Origin: Hymenobacter busanensis
Lineage (GTDB): Bacteria > Bacteroidota > Bacteroidia > Cytophagales > Hymenobacteraceae
Reading direction: 5' to 3'
NCBI RefSeq assembly: GCF_008727865.1
Contig: NZ_VTWU01000004.1
Span: 496,001 to 560,000, forward strand
Length of the DNA: 64,000 nt
Below, piece after piece: positions 32,769 to 41,518 of this stretch; within the stretch, counting starts at the first letter, position 1; each line of letters opens with the position of its first letter. The position numbers and the translations under genes are program-made. The notes below the pieces were generated by a model that was not told the DNA's origin, searched no databases, and was given only the letters and a program-made list of their open reading frames with translations.

Positions 32769-35108
32769 CTACTCCTCCATTTTCACCTTCACGCGCAGCG
32801 CCAGCAGGCCTTTGGCGCCTTGCAGTTCGTCCAGCTCCAGCTCTTCCACCTCGGGCTCCAGCAAGTGGCGGTCCTGCAGGTAATCGATGTATTCGTGGTA
32901 TTCGGCGGCTTCCCGGGGCTGCGAGTACACCAGGGCAATGTGGCCGGGCTGCGTCAGCCGCTCACCGGTGCCCAGCACCACGGCTTTGTCGATACGCTTC
33001 TTGATGATTTCGTAGCGGATGTTGTAGGCGCCGTCCACGTCGAACTGGCCTTCGTCGGCGCGGAAACGGATGCTGAGCGACTGGCTGTGAATGAGCAGCA
33101 GCTGCGTAATATCGAGCGGGAGGGGCAGGGTGGGCTTGAGGCGGTGGGTGAGGCGGGCCACCTCGCAGCTCACCAGCAGCTGCCACAGGCGCAGGTTCTT
33201 CAGGAAAATCAGGTCGAAGGGCTTGTCGTGCACCAGCGAGGCGCCCACGTACACGTTGTATTCCACGCCGTCGGTTTTGAAGCGCTGGAAGTAGTGCGGG
33301 TACATCTGCTGGGCCTTGCGGTCCTCTTCGTCCAGAAAGTCACTCACGGCGTCGTTGAGGCGGGTGATGCTTTCTTCAAAGGCCTTGCGTCGCTTGTACA
33401 GAATGCCCAGCTCGGGGTCGATGTTGTTCCAGTACTCGGCAATGACGGCCCGCAACTCGGGCGTGTGCTGAGCCAGGTACTGAAACAGCGGTTCCACCTC
33501 GTTTTTCAGCGACTCGAAGATGCTCACCTCGTCGCCCGACAAAATGCCCTGCTTCAGCCGCCGCAGGTTTTTGGTGACGTAAAACTTCAGCTCGTCGAGA
33601 ATGGGCAGGGCCTGAAACTCGGTGGCTTTCTTGAGCACGCGGTTGGCCAGGGTGAGGTGCTCAATCAGGTCGCCCTGGATGGCTTCGTTGCGGGCCGTGC
33701 TGGAGCCGCGCACATCGGCCGAGCCGAAGAGCGGGTACACGTCGTGGAACACGATGGGCTCGATTTCGGCGCTCTTGTTGCCCTCGTCAATCTTTTCCAG
33801 CAGGCTCAGGGCGGCGTCGGTAAAGCGCCACTCCAGAGCCGGGTGAATGGCTGTGAATTTTTCCTTGATAACGGCCTGCACGCGGGTTTGTAGCTCTTCG
33901 GCATTGCGCTTCACGGCCACGGCAAACAGCGGCTGGAAGGCCGTTACCTTGTCGAGGTCGAACTGGGTCAGGTCGCCGGCGTTGGGCGAGCCGATTTCCA
34001 GCAAGCCCACAGCGTCGTCGCCGTAGGGCAGCAGGGCCAAGATGACCGAGCGGATGCCGATGCTGAGCAGCTGCTCGCGCAAATCACTCGGAATGTCGGC
34101 TTCCTGCACGTCTTCGAGCACCAGCGGGCGGCGCTCCTGCAAGAGCTGCTGGTAGATGCGCCGGAAGCCCGAGGTGGCGTGCTGGCGCTGCAGCTGCTTC
34201 ATCAGAAACGAGTGGTTGATGCGCCGGCCGAAGTCCACGAAGGCCTTTTTCTTGTCGTCGTAGGCCGCAATGCCCAGCTGCAGGGCCGGCCGGCCAAAGA
34301 GCACCCGCATCTTTTCCTGGATCTGCTCGAGGCGGTCGGCGGCTTGCAGCACGTCGCGCTCCAGCAGGTCGTACTTCAGCTCGGAAAGGATTTCCTGATT
34401 GGTAACGTCGGTGAGTTGGAGCAGGTTGAAGCCTTCGAGAGAAAAGTTTTCGGGCGGCAGCAGCTCCCGCCACAGCTGCTGGTTGCGCGGGTTGCGGGCC
34501 AACTGCTCCAGCTGGTCGGGCGTGAGTTCGGGCCGCTGGCCCACCACGTGCACGTCGAGAAACGAGGAGTTGAACACCACCGAATAGTGGCGGTACAGGC
34601 CCATGTTGTAGTCGGGCACGGTGAAAATGATGGTGCCGGTGCCCGGCAGGGTCATGCCGTAGAGCTTTTCCAGAATCAGGAAATACACCATCTGCACCAT
34701 GTAGTGCTCCATGCTAGCCGAGTCGATATTGAGCGGCTGCTTCACGCGGCGGTCGGTGCTGAGCAGCACCTCGGCAAAACGCGGGGTGTGGTAGAAACTG
34801 AAGCGCTGAAAAGGCGGCACCGCCCCAATGATGTCGGTAGAAAACGAGGCGGGCGGAAACACCGCCACCATCAGCGAAGCTACGAGCGTGGCGTGCTTCT
34901 CCAGGATTTGCGGGTCGGTTTGGAGGCCGCGCAGCTCGGGGTGCTTTTCCACTTCGCGCATGATGCCGCGGGCCAGCAGCGCCAGCCCGGGGTTGGGGTC
35001 GTCGATGCGGGCCTGCCACCAAGCAATGAGCGGCTCGAAGCTGAGGGTGGTTTGAAATACGGAAGCCACCGACTCGGGAGCCGGCGGGGGAGTGACGGGG
35101 TTGGGCAT
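32769..35108 (-). CDS. GAF-domain protein, large cytosolic
   Basis: A 779-residue soluble protein. A central region (about 300-430) contains LLQERRPLVLEDVQEADIP and IRSVILALLPYGDDAVGLLEIGSPN, the pattern of a GAF sensory domain. The N-terminal 230 residues contain conserved-looking strands (SMEHYMVQMVYFLILEKLYG, GTGTIIFTVPDYNMGLYRHY) with no known domain. The C-terminal 300 residues are helical. There is no output domain (kinase, cyclase or HTH), so it may sense a ligand and act through protein contacts. The start MPNPVTPPPAPE is preferred to the Met eleven codons upstream. Confidence 0.78.
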   Translation of the reverse strand: MPNPVTPPPAPESVASVFQTTLSFEPLIAWWQARIDDPNPGLALLARGIMREVEKHPELRGLQTDPQILEKHATLVASLMVAVFPPASFSTDIIGAVPPFQRFSFYHTPRFAEVLLSTDRRVKQPLNIDSASMEHYMVQMVYFLILEKLYGMTLPGTGTIIFTVPDYNMGLYRHYSVVFNSSFLDVHVVGQRPELTPDQLEQLARNPRNQQLWRELLPPENFSLEGFNLLQLTDVTNQEILSELKYDLLERDVLQAADRLEQIQEKMRVLFGRPALQLGIAAYDDKKKAFVDFGRRINHSFLMKQLQRQHATSGFRRIYQQLLQERRPLVLEDVQEADIPSDLREQLLSIGIRSVILALLPYGDDAVGLLEIGSPNAGDLTQFDLDKVTAFQPLFAVAVKRNAEELQTRVQAVIKEKFTAIHPALEWRFTDAALSLLEKIDEGNKSAEIEPIVFHDVYPLFGSADVRGSSTARNEAIQGDLIEHLTLANRVLKKATEFQALPILDELKFYVTKNLRRLKQGILSGDEVSIFESLKNEVEPLFQYLAQHTPELRAVIAEYWNNIDPELGILYKRRKAFEESITRLNDAVSDFLDEEDRKAQQMYPHYFQRFKTDGVEYNVYVGASLVHDKPFDLIFLKNLRLWQLLVSCEVARLTHRLKPTLPLPLDITQLLLIHSQSLSIRFRADEGQFDVDGAYNIRYEIIKKRIDKAVVLGTGERLTQPGHIALVYSQPREAAEYHEYIDYLQDRHLLEPEVEELELDELQGAKGLLALRVKVKMEE

Positions 35109-35181
35109 AAATGGAAAGGAGGCGGCGCTTGACCTGCACAACTATACGCAGCAGCAGGCGGGCCGGACGTACCGGCCGGCC

Positions 35182-35772
35182 CTACCGGCGGCGCAACTCC
35201 ACTTCCACCGGCTCGTCCTGGCTCGTGGGGTCGTGGGCATCTACCCGCTGGCGGTTCACCAGCAACGATTTCGTGGTGTTTTGGTAGCAGGTACAGCAGC
35301 CGTCGGAGTCGAGCTTGCCTTGCAATTCGATGCCGCTGATGGTGTCGCGCTGCACCGGGCGCAGGCGCTGCCGGCCGGGCAGCAGCAGGGCGTAGCGGTA
35401 GGCGCTGAGCTTGCGCCCGGAGCGCACCGCAAACGGCGTGGCGTTGTCGATGATGACGGGCGTAGCGGCGGCCGTGGCGCGGGGCCGCACCAGGCGCACG
35501 GTGTCGTTGCCGGCCGTGGTGGCGTCGTCGGGGTGCACGTAGCGCACCACCACCACGGTATCTACCTCGGCGGCGCGAAACCCGGTGCCGGTGCCCGTGG
35601 TGTCGGTGCTGTAGCGGAAGAACAGCGCGTCGTCGCGTTCGTCCTGACAGTCGCAGGAAACGGCGCCGCAGCAACCGGCCAGCACCCCCGCACTCAGCAA
35701 CAACGACAGCACAACAAACAAGCGGGGCACGGCAGGCAGAATTTTCAGGTGACAGAGAAAAAAGCGCGGCAT
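35182..35772 (-). CDS. Lipoprotein, unknown function
   Basis: A 196-residue protein with a lipoprotein signal ending in the lipobox LSAGVLAGC (about 27-35). A second cysteine cluster (CCGAVSCDCQDE) follows at once and a third, GCCTCYQN, lies near residue 158; these may form disulfides or bind metal. The rest is beta-rich (TVVVVRYVHP, GRKLSAYRYALLLPGR). No family recognised. CTAAAAGTA at 35808-35816 could hold the -7 region (TACTTTTA on the minus strand). Confidence 0.75.
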   Translation of the reverse strand: MPRFFLCHLKILPAVPRLFVVLSLLLSAGVLAGCCGAVSCDCQDERDDALFFRYSTDTTGTGTGFRAAEVDTVVVVRYVHPDDATTAGNDTVRLVRPRATAAATPVIIDNATPFAVRSGRKLSAYRYALLLPGRQRLRPVQRDTISGIELQGKLDSDGCCTCYQNTTKSLLVNRQRVDAHDPTSQDEPVEVELRRR

Positions 35773-35865
35773 CGGTCAGGCTGTAATGGGTGGGCCCGGC
35801 TGCCGCGCTAAAAGTACGCCGCAAGCAATTGGCACAACGCCTTACCAGCCATACGCAGAAAGCCA

Positions 35866-35903
35866 AACGGCCGGCTCCCGCAAAGGAGCCGGCCGCTGCC
35901 AGT
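35866..35903 (-). terminator. Hairpin after the T9SS-tailed gene
   Basis: The stem GGCCGGCTCC (35869-35878) with GGAGCCGGCC (35885-35894) is perfect, but the T-run on the minus strand is weak (GTTTGGCTTT), so termination efficiency is uncertain. Confidence 0.5.
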
Positions 35904-35918
35904 AACGCGCCAGGCGTG

Positions 35919-36884
35919 TTATTCTTTCACGAAGCGCCGGGTTTCGTTCAGCCCTTTGCCCGTGATTTTGTAGTAGTAGGTACCGCGGGGCAGGTCCGAG
36001 AGGTTCACGTCGAGCGACTGAGCGCCCTTGTCGAGCTTGCCGTCCTGCAGGGTGCGCAGGGTGATGCCTTTCTCGTTCAGCAGCTCTACTTTCACGGTGC
36101 CTTCTTTCTTCACCTCATACTCCAGGCGTTGGGTGGCCGAAGCCGGATTGGGGTAGAGGGCAGCACGGCCACCGCTGGCGCCGGAGGCCTCGGCTTTGGC
36201 CGGTGCGTTGGGGTCCATTAGCAGAAAGCGGGTCGGCGCAAAGTACTTATGCATGCTGCCGTGGCCGCCGTGGTGCTTGCCGCCGAAGCCGGCTTTGCCT
36301 GCTTTATTCTGGTGCTGCTGCATTTTCTGCTGCTGCTCGGGCGTGGCGTTTTTCAGCACAATGGCTTTCATATCGGCGGCCCACTTCTCGCGCTGGGGCT
36401 GCACTTCGGCGGCCAGCTGCTGAATGTTGGTGCTGTATTTCTGAGCCAGTTGGGCCACGTTCAGCATCACGGCGTGCTGCTCCGAGCGGAATTGCTGCTG
36501 CTGCTGCTGCTGGGCTTCGGTCAGCTCGGGGCGCTGGCCCGGTTGGCCCTTGGCGGTGCCTTCGGGACGCAGGCTCTGGCGAAACGCGTGGCTTTTCTCG
36601 CGCACGGCTTTCAGTTGGGCGCGGTAGCCCGCAAGCTGGGTTTTGTCAGCGGCCGAGAGTTGGGCGTCGAGTTTCTGGCGCTGCTGGCGCACCACGGGCA
36701 TCACGTTTTGCTGCGTGTAGTCGCGCAGCTCTTTGCTAGCCGGGTGGCCCTTGCTGTGCAGCCCGTTGGAGTGGCCGAACGCCACTTTATCGTGGCTTTG
36801 AAGCGCCTGTGCATTGACGGCTGCCGAGGCGGGCAGCAGCGAAAAAGAAAGCGCCAGGGCTTTCAGCCAGGGAGTGGTTTTCAT
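35919..36884 (-). CDS. Secreted helical protein with T9SS sorting tail
   Basis: A 321-residue protein with a signal peptide (MKTTPWLKALALSFSLLPAS up to NAQ). The middle is helical and Gln-rich (LTEAQQQQQQQFRSEQ; ATPEQQQKMQQHQN), reminiscent of Spy/CpxP-like extracytoplasmic chaperones, and a short His/Gly segment follows (GGKHHGGHGSMHKYF). The C-terminal 80 residues form a type A sorting domain: AALYPNPASATQRLEYEV, then LLNEKGITLRTL, then LSDLPRGTYYYKITGKG, ending in basic RRFVKE. It should be exported through the outer membrane by the type IX system. Function is unknown. Confidence 0.87.
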   Translation of the reverse strand: MKTTPWLKALALSFSLLPASAAVNAQALQSHDKVAFGHSNGLHSKGHPASKELRDYTQQNVMPVVRQQRQKLDAQLSAADKTQLAGYRAQLKAVREKSHAFRQSLRPEGTAKGQPGQRPELTEAQQQQQQQFRSEQHAVMLNVAQLAQKYSTNIQQLAAEVQPQREKWAADMKAIVLKNATPEQQQKMQQHQNKAGKAGFGGKHHGGHGSMHKYFAPTRFLLMDPNAPAKAEASGASGGRAALYPNPASATQRLEYEVKKEGTVKVELLNEKGITLRTLQDGKLDKGAQSLDVNLSDLPRGTYYYKITGKGLNETRRFVKE

Positions 36885-36962
36885 GTTTATGTAAGGGCAG
36901 AAGGGTGAGAGGTTTCTGCTCTCATAGATGCAGGTGCGTGGCCGGAGTTTAATCGAAAAAAG

Positions 36963-36996
36963 AAAAAACCGCTCCGACTCAGCGCGAAGCGGTTTT
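36963..36996. terminator. Bidirectional-looking terminator
   Basis: AAAAAACCGCT (36963-36973) pairs with AGCGGTTTT (36988-36996), giving T-runs on both strands. It lies about 85 bp beyond the stop of the lipoprotein gene at 37083 on the minus strand. Confidence 0.7.
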
Positions 36997-37082
36997 ACGA
37001 ATTGCGAATCAGGTTACAGAACGCTCCAGTGAGGCCGACTTGAGGCCGTTACGGTAAGTAAAGGCAACAACCTCGGCGCGAG

Positions 37083-37784
37083 TTACTTCCCGGTGGTTTC
37101 GGCTTTCACGGTCACCGGTTCCGGGTTCTGGCTTCCGTTTTCGGGCGTGTCGGCAGCTTCCAAGGTGCCGTGGTTGATGGGACCCGCGGTGAGCAGCGCC
37201 GAACGTAGACGGGCAGCATCGAGGTCCAGTTGCGGCTTGATTTGGGCAAGAGCCACGCGCAGGGCTTCGAGGTCGGCGAGGCGCGGGGCCTGCGTCTGCG
37301 AATAGCCGTGGTACATGGCCACTTTAATGCGCGACTTGCCCACACCCGAATAGGTAGCCAGGGTTTCGCCCTGGGCACTGAGAATTTGCAGCTCGGCTTT
37401 TATATCGGTCTGGTACCACTCCAGCGGCAACCCGAGCAATGATGGGGTCATGAGCGTGGCCAGTTGAAAAGCTTGCAAAGCCCGCCCCACGCGGTTGGTA
37501 GCAGCTTCGGTAACCACCAATTTGGCGTAGCCAAAACGGGCCGTGTCTTCGGGGTCGGTCAGGTTCATGCGCACTTCCCGCTCAAACAGTTTCTGCGGAT
37601 CTTCGGGCCAAGCCCCGGCGGAGTTGGCCAGCGGTCCGTTGTCTACCGTCAATTCCAACGAGGGCAGCCGGGTAGATAAGGCCGATATCGACGGTTGAAA
37701 CAACACTTTGTCAGCAGATTTGCATCCAACCAAGAAGATCAGACACAGTGAGGTAACCAGCAAGGTGCGGTAGAGTGCAGGCAT
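37083..37784 (-). CDS. Lipoprotein, unknown function
   Basis: A 233-residue protein with lipoprotein signal MPALYRTLLVTSLCLIFLVGC (lipobox FLVGC, Cys 21). The mature part has DPQKLFEREVRMNLTDPEDT and TDIKAELQILSAQGETLATY, alternating strand/helix segments, and an acidic disordered tail. It is probably attached to a membrane facing the periplasm. No family recognised. It is preceded by a strikingly AT-rich stretch (about 37,855-37,910). Confidence 0.75.
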   Translation of the reverse strand: MPALYRTLLVTSLCLIFLVGCKSADKVLFQPSISALSTRLPSLELTVDNGPLANSAGAWPEDPQKLFEREVRMNLTDPEDTARFGYAKLVVTEAATNRVGRALQAFQLATLMTPSLLGLPLEWYQTDIKAELQILSAQGETLATYSGVGKSRIKVAMYHGYSQTQAPRLADLEALRVALAQIKPQLDLDAARLRSALLTAGPINHGTLEAADTPENGSQNPEPVTVKAETTGK

Positions 37785-37854
37785 GGCAAAAACCAGAAAT
37801 TGTGGAAGTAGAATTACCAGGATAGCACCAAATCAGGAGGGCCGCCGAGTATGC

Positions 37855-37910
37855 TGCAATTATAACTTTATTATTATTAAATATAAATATTATTTAAAAT
37901 ATTTTTTCAG
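37855..37910. promoter_or_regulatory. AT-rich stretch upstream of the lipoprotein gene
   Basis: About 55 bp, almost all A and T (TTATTATTATTAAATATAAA and similar), in otherwise GC-rich DNA, 75-125 bp before the lipoprotein ATG. No exact TAnnTTTG is present. It could be an UP-like region or a binding site for a nucleoid protein; base composition is the only evidence. Confidence 0.4.
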
Positions 37911-37963
37911 AGGCAGTGCGAATACCTACACCTGTTCGGTGTAGTAGCCTCACTCATTCGCAA

Positions 37964-37999
37964 ACAAAAAAAGCCGGCCACGACAAGCGTGACCGGCCA
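37964..37999 (-). terminator. Terminator after the dicarboxylate symporter gene
   Basis: GCCGGCCACG (37973-37982) pairs with CGTGACCGGC (37989-37998) with one mismatch and is followed on the minus strand by TTTTTTT (37966-37972). It lies 30 bp after the stop. Confidence 0.8.
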
Positions 38000-38029
38000 G
38001 TATAACGATGCCGCGAGAAGCTGAACGGT

Positions 38030-39451
38030 TTAGCTGTGCATTTCAGCCGGCGCAATGTCGGACTGTACCTCGGTTTCCAGCACGTTCTCGCCGTGGTAGT
38101 TGTCCACAAACTCGCCTTCCCAGCGGGCCACCACCACGGTAGCCAAGCAGTTGCCCAGTACGTTTACGGCGGTGCGCGCCATATCCATCAGCGCATCGAT
38201 ACCCAGAATGATGAATACCGGCCACGAAGGCAGGTTGAACGAAGCCACCGTGGCCAGCAAGATGACGAGGGAAGCGCGCGGTACCCCAGCTACGCCCTTG
38301 CTGGTGAGCATCAAGGTGAATACCATTACCAACTGCTGCCCGATGGTAAGGTCGATGCCGGCGGCCTGGGCCACAAACACGGCCGCCAACGAGAGGTACA
38401 GCGTGGTGCCATCGAGGTTGAACGAGTAGCCCGTGGGCATCACGAAAGCTACCACGCGGCGCGGTACGCCGATGCTTTCCATGGCTTCCATGGCCCGCGG
38501 CAAGGCCGCTTCCGACGACGTAGTGGCAAAGGCAATGCTCACCGGCTCGGCAATGGCCTGCACAAACCGCTTGATGGGCACGCGGGCAATGAGGGCCATC
38601 GGCAGCAGCACCAGCAGCACAAAGGCAATGAGGGCCGCGTAGAGCGTGAGCAGCAGCTGAAAGGCATTCAGCAGGGGCGCAAAGCCCATTTTGCCTACGG
38701 TGTAGGCAATGGCGCCGCCCACGCCCAGCGGCGCGAAAAACATGACCACGTTGGTGAACTTGAACATCACCTCCGACAAGCTTTCCGACCACTCCAGCAT
38801 GGGGCGGCGGTGTTTGCCGGGCACCATTGCCAAGCCGATGGCGAAGATGATGGCAAATACCACCACTTGCAGCACTTGCCCCTCCGATACCGATTTGGCA
38901 ATGTTTTCGGGGAAGATGTGCAGGATAATATCCGAGGTGGTTTGCTCTACGGTCTGCAGTTTGTCGGCTGCGGCGTCGGTGGGCACTTGCTTGATGCCGG
39001 CGCCGGCGCGGGTGAGGTTGATGGCCGCCAGCCCAATGAACAGCGCAAACGTGGTTACTATTTCGAAGTACACGAGGGCTTTTACGCCCATGCGGCCCAC
39101 TTTCTTGAGGTCGGCGTGGCCGGCAATGCCCACCACCAGCGTGGCAAATACCAGCGGCGCAATGATGGTTTTGACGAGGCGCAGGAATACGTCGCTCAGT
39201 ACCTTAAACTTCTGGGCCGTTTCGGGGAAATCGGCACCCACTTCGGCGCCCACCAGCATGCTCACCACAATCCAAAAGGTGAGCGAGCGGCGCTGCGAGG
39301 CCCACACCACCATGGCTGCCAAGGCAATCCAGCGGGCCGCCAGAGGCACCGCTGCCGGCACGGCCAACACGCCGTAATGGGATAAAGCAGTAAGCAAAGC
39401 GGCCAGCAACAGCAGGCCCAGCGCCGGCACGGCCACGCGGGTCAACTTCAT
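38030..39451 (-). CDS. Dicarboxylate/amino acid:cation symporter (DAACS)
   Basis: A 473-residue transporter of the GltP/DctA family. Signatures in order are ADFPETAQKFKVLSDVFLRL, the serine-rich hairpin TTSSEAALPRAMEAMES (about 306-322), SFNLDGTTLYLSLA (TM7 NMDG-like), SKGVAGVPRASLVIL (second hairpin, about 380-394) and DALMDMARTAVNVLGNCLAT (TM8, about 418-437). The Asp and Asn residues that bind substrate amino group and cations are retained. The substrate is probably dicarboxylates or glutamate/aspartate. The start at 39451 removes an unsupported 11-residue lead; an exact promoter lies 51 bp upstream. Confidence 0.92.
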   Translation of the reverse strand: MKLTRVAVPALGLLLLAALLTALSHYGVLAVPAAVPLAARWIALAAMVVWASQRRSLTFWIVVSMLVGAEVGADFPETAQKFKVLSDVFLRLVKTIIAPLVFATLVVGIAGHADLKKVGRMGVKALVYFEIVTTFALFIGLAAINLTRAGAGIKQVPTDAAADKLQTVEQTTSDIILHIFPENIAKSVSEGQVLQVVVFAIIFAIGLAMVPGKHRRPMLEWSESLSEVMFKFTNVVMFFAPLGVGGAIAYTVGKMGFAPLLNAFQLLLTLYAALIAFVLLVLLPMALIARVPIKRFVQAIAEPVSIAFATTSSEAALPRAMEAMESIGVPRRVVAFVMPTGYSFNLDGTTLYLSLAAVFVAQAAGIDLTIGQQLVMVFTLMLTSKGVAGVPRASLVILLATVASFNLPSWPVFIILGIDALMDMARTAVNVLGNCLATVVVARWEGEFVDNYHGENVLETEVQSDIAPAEMHS

Positions 39452-39501
39452 AACGAGAGTATTGGGTCGTTTTCTGCCGGCCACAAGGCGGCGGAACTAA
39501 G

Positions 39502-39529
39502 CAAAGATAGGCGTTTGGCCGGCAGCCAA
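39502..39529 (-). promoter_or_regulatory. Promoter of the dicarboxylate symporter gene
   Basis: On the minus strand TTG (39527-39529) and TATCTTTG (39502-39509), spaced 17 bp, match the Bacteroidota -33/-7 layout, 51 bp before the ATG. Confidence 0.62.
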
Positions 39530-39603
39530 AGGGGGCCCAAACCGTAAAGGCGGTGGCGATTCGCCGCCGAATCCTTAATTATGGTTTCCGAACCGAGTTC
39601 CTC

Positions 39604-40638
39604 ATGCTACACTGGTCCATCGAACCGCGCGAGTTGCCGCTGCGCTTCACCTGGAAAATCTCGCGCAACGCCTCCGATGCCAAGACCAACCTCTTTGTGC
39701 GCGTAGCCGATGCCAGCGGCCGGCCTGCGGGCTGGGGTGAGGCCGCGCCCAACGTGCGCTACGGCGAGTCGCCGGCCTTGCTGCTCCAGCAGTTTGCCGC
39801 GCTGCAGCCCGATTTGGCGCGGGTGCAAAGCCTGCCGGAACTCACGCAAGTGCTAGATGCAGCCGCACCGGCGCATGCTTTGCGGTTCGCGCTGGAGTCG
39901 GCCTACGTGCACCGCGAGGCGCTACGGCGGGGGCAGTCGGTGCCGCAACTGTTGGGCGTGTCCGCGCCAGCTGCTAGCGTGCCCACCGCTTTCACGCTGC
40001 CCATTATGGAGCCGGCTGCCGTACCGGCCTTTGTGCAGCAGCACGGCCTGGCGCGGTTTGCTCTCATCAAAATAAAGGTCAATCAGGAGGGCGGGGCCGA
40101 CCTTTTGCGCGCTTTCACCCGCGAGCTGCCCGGCCACCCGCTGCTGGTCGATGGCAACGAGGCCTGGCGCGACGCCGACGGCCTGCTGCGCTTTGTTGAA
40201 GAAGCCCAAACCATTGCCGGCCTGAATGTGCAGCTGCTCGAACAGCCGTTGCCTGCCGCCTGCGCCGATGATTACCGCTACCTGCACGGGCGCACGCCCT
40301 GGCCGCTCATTGCCGACGAATCGGTAACCGACACGGCCGATTTCGCGGCCATTGCGCAGCAGTTTCACATGGTGAACATGAAGCTGATGAAGGCCGGCGG
40401 CTACCTCAACGGCGTGCGGCTGCTGCGTGAGGCGCAGGCCCACGGCCTGCGCACCATGGTCGGCTGCATGGTCGAAACCTCGTTGGGTATCTGGTCGGCG
40501 CTGCAAGTTAGTGCCCTGTGCGAAGTCTGCGACTTAGACGGCCTGCTCATTGTGCGCGACGAGCCCTTTGGTGTAGTGCAGGAAGCCGCTGGAGAGCTGG
40601 CGCCACAGGCTGCCGTGCCGGAGCTATTGGGGTTATAA
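39604..40638 (+). CDS. Dipeptide epimerase, enolase superfamily
   Basis: A 344-residue enolase-superfamily enzyme. The catalytic lysine pair is KIKVNQEGG (about 157-160), the metal ligands are LVDGNEAW (Asp), LLEQPL (Glu) and IADESV (Asp-Glu), and the second base is Lys in VNMKLMKAGGYLNG. This matches L-Ala-D/L-Glu epimerases, which recycle cell-wall dipeptides; o-succinylbenzoate synthase is a close alternative but no men genes are nearby. A 17-codon in-frame extension is open upstream, but MLHWSIEPRELPLRFTWKIS starts where the family capping domain does. Confidence 0.9.
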   Translation: MLHWSIEPRELPLRFTWKISRNASDAKTNLFVRVADASGRPAGWGEAAPNVRYGESPALLLQQFAALQPDLARVQSLPELTQVLDAAAPAHALRFALESAYVHREALRRGQSVPQLLGVSAPAASVPTAFTLPIMEPAAVPAFVQQHGLARFALIKIKVNQEGGADLLRAFTRELPGHPLLVDGNEAWRDADGLLRFVEEAQTIAGLNVQLLEQPLPAACADDYRYLHGRTPWPLIADESVTDTADFAAIAQQFHMVNMKLMKAGGYLNGVRLLREAQAHGLRTMVGCMVETSLGIWSALQVSALCEVCDLDGLLIVRDEPFGVVQEAAGELAPQAAVPELLGL

Positions 40639-40659
40639 GGATGCGCTTGATAAAAAGTT

Positions 40660-40759
40660 GTCATCCTGAGCGTAGCGAAGGACCTTCTCACGCCAGAACG
40701 ACCATCGTAATGACGATTCGTTCAGCGGTGAGAAGGTCCTTCGCTCTGCTCAGGATGAC
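40660..40759. repeat. Palindromic intergenic repeat, GTCATCCTGAGC family (copy B)
   Basis: Arms of about 33 bp (40660-40692 and 40727-40759) pair with two mismatches. The left arm starts GTCATCCTGAGCGTAGCGAA. An inner GAACGA/TTCGTTC pairing fills part of the loop. It sits just after the epimerase gene. Confidence 0.88.
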
Positions 40760-40780
40760 AGAGGATTAGAATGGCTGCGG

Positions 40781-41377
40781 CTACTTGACGGCGCGCAGCT
40801 GCTCGTCCAAAGAGCGAATCTGACCGTCGAGCTGGCTGGTGTCGGGAGCTTTGGAGTTGCCCTGGCTCAGCAACGAAATCTTCTGGTTGAGCAGCTGAAT
40901 TTTCTGGGCCATGAGGTCCACGCGGCGGTTCATGTCGGCGAGGCGGGCGTCGAGGTTGCCGGTGGGCGCCGCGCCGCGCTCTACGTATTCGCCAAACTTG
41001 GCGTCGGCGGGGGCCGAGGTGCCGCGGGCTTCGGCGGCGCTTTGCGGCGTGGCGAAGATGATGCCGCCGTCGGCCTTCACGTAGTCGCCTTCCTTCAACG
41101 TAGTGATTTTGCCGTTGGACAGCTCCACAATGCCGCTTTTCACGTTGATTTTGGTGCCGTTGGGCAAGCGCACATTTTGGTTGAGGCCGGTGGTCTGGCC
41201 GTCACGTCGGCGCACCACCGCGCCGTTCTGCATCACAAACTGGTCGCCGTTTTGCAAATCGATGCGCGCCTCGGTGGTGCTGGATTTGGGGGCGGGTTTG
41301 CTGGTGCTTTGGGCCTGCACGGCCGGGGCGGCCAGCAGCGCGGCCGAAAGCAGCAGGAGGGAAGTCAGCTGGTTCAT
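40781..41377 (-). CDS. Exported DUF6799-like protein with coiled coil
   Basis: A 198-residue protein with signal peptide (MNQLTSLLLLSAALLAAPAV up to QAQ). Two tandem beta units follow at about residues 40-105: GDQFVMQNGAVVRRRDGQTT and LPNGTKINVKSGIVELSNG then KITTLKEGDYVKADGG. This repeat pattern matches the DUF6799 family of Bacteroidota. The C-terminal third is a coiled coil (LDARLADMNRRVDLMAQKIQ onwards). It probably sits in the periplasm; function unknown. Confidence 0.85.
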   Translation of the reverse strand: MNQLTSLLLLSAALLAAPAVQAQSTSKPAPKSSTTEARIDLQNGDQFVMQNGAVVRRRDGQTTGLNQNVRLPNGTKINVKSGIVELSNGKITTLKEGDYVKADGGIIFATPQSAAEARGTSAPADAKFGEYVERGAAPTGNLDARLADMNRRVDLMAQKIQLLNQKISLLSQGNSKAPDTSQLDGQIRSLDEQLRAVK

Positions 41378-41471
41378 GACGGGCGAATGGTCTGGTTTAT
41401 GCACCGTGCATACGGTAATTCGCCCGGCTCGGCTATTTGTTGGCACAAAAGCAAAAAAGCGGGAACCAATG

Positions 41472-41502
41472 TTGTTACATTAAATGTATGTACATATATT
41501 TG
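41472..41502 (+). promoter_or_regulatory. Promoter and candidate operator of the marR-yceI unit
   Basis: TTG (41472-41474) and TATATTTG (41495-41502), spaced 20 bp, form a full Bacteroidota promoter. Two overlapping palindromes lie between and over them: TACAT-TAA-ATGTA (41476-41488) and TATGTACATA (41487-41496). Their position suggests autorepression by the MarR protein encoded directly downstream. Confidence 0.65.
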
Positions 41503-41518
41503 CAGCGTCATCCAGCAT

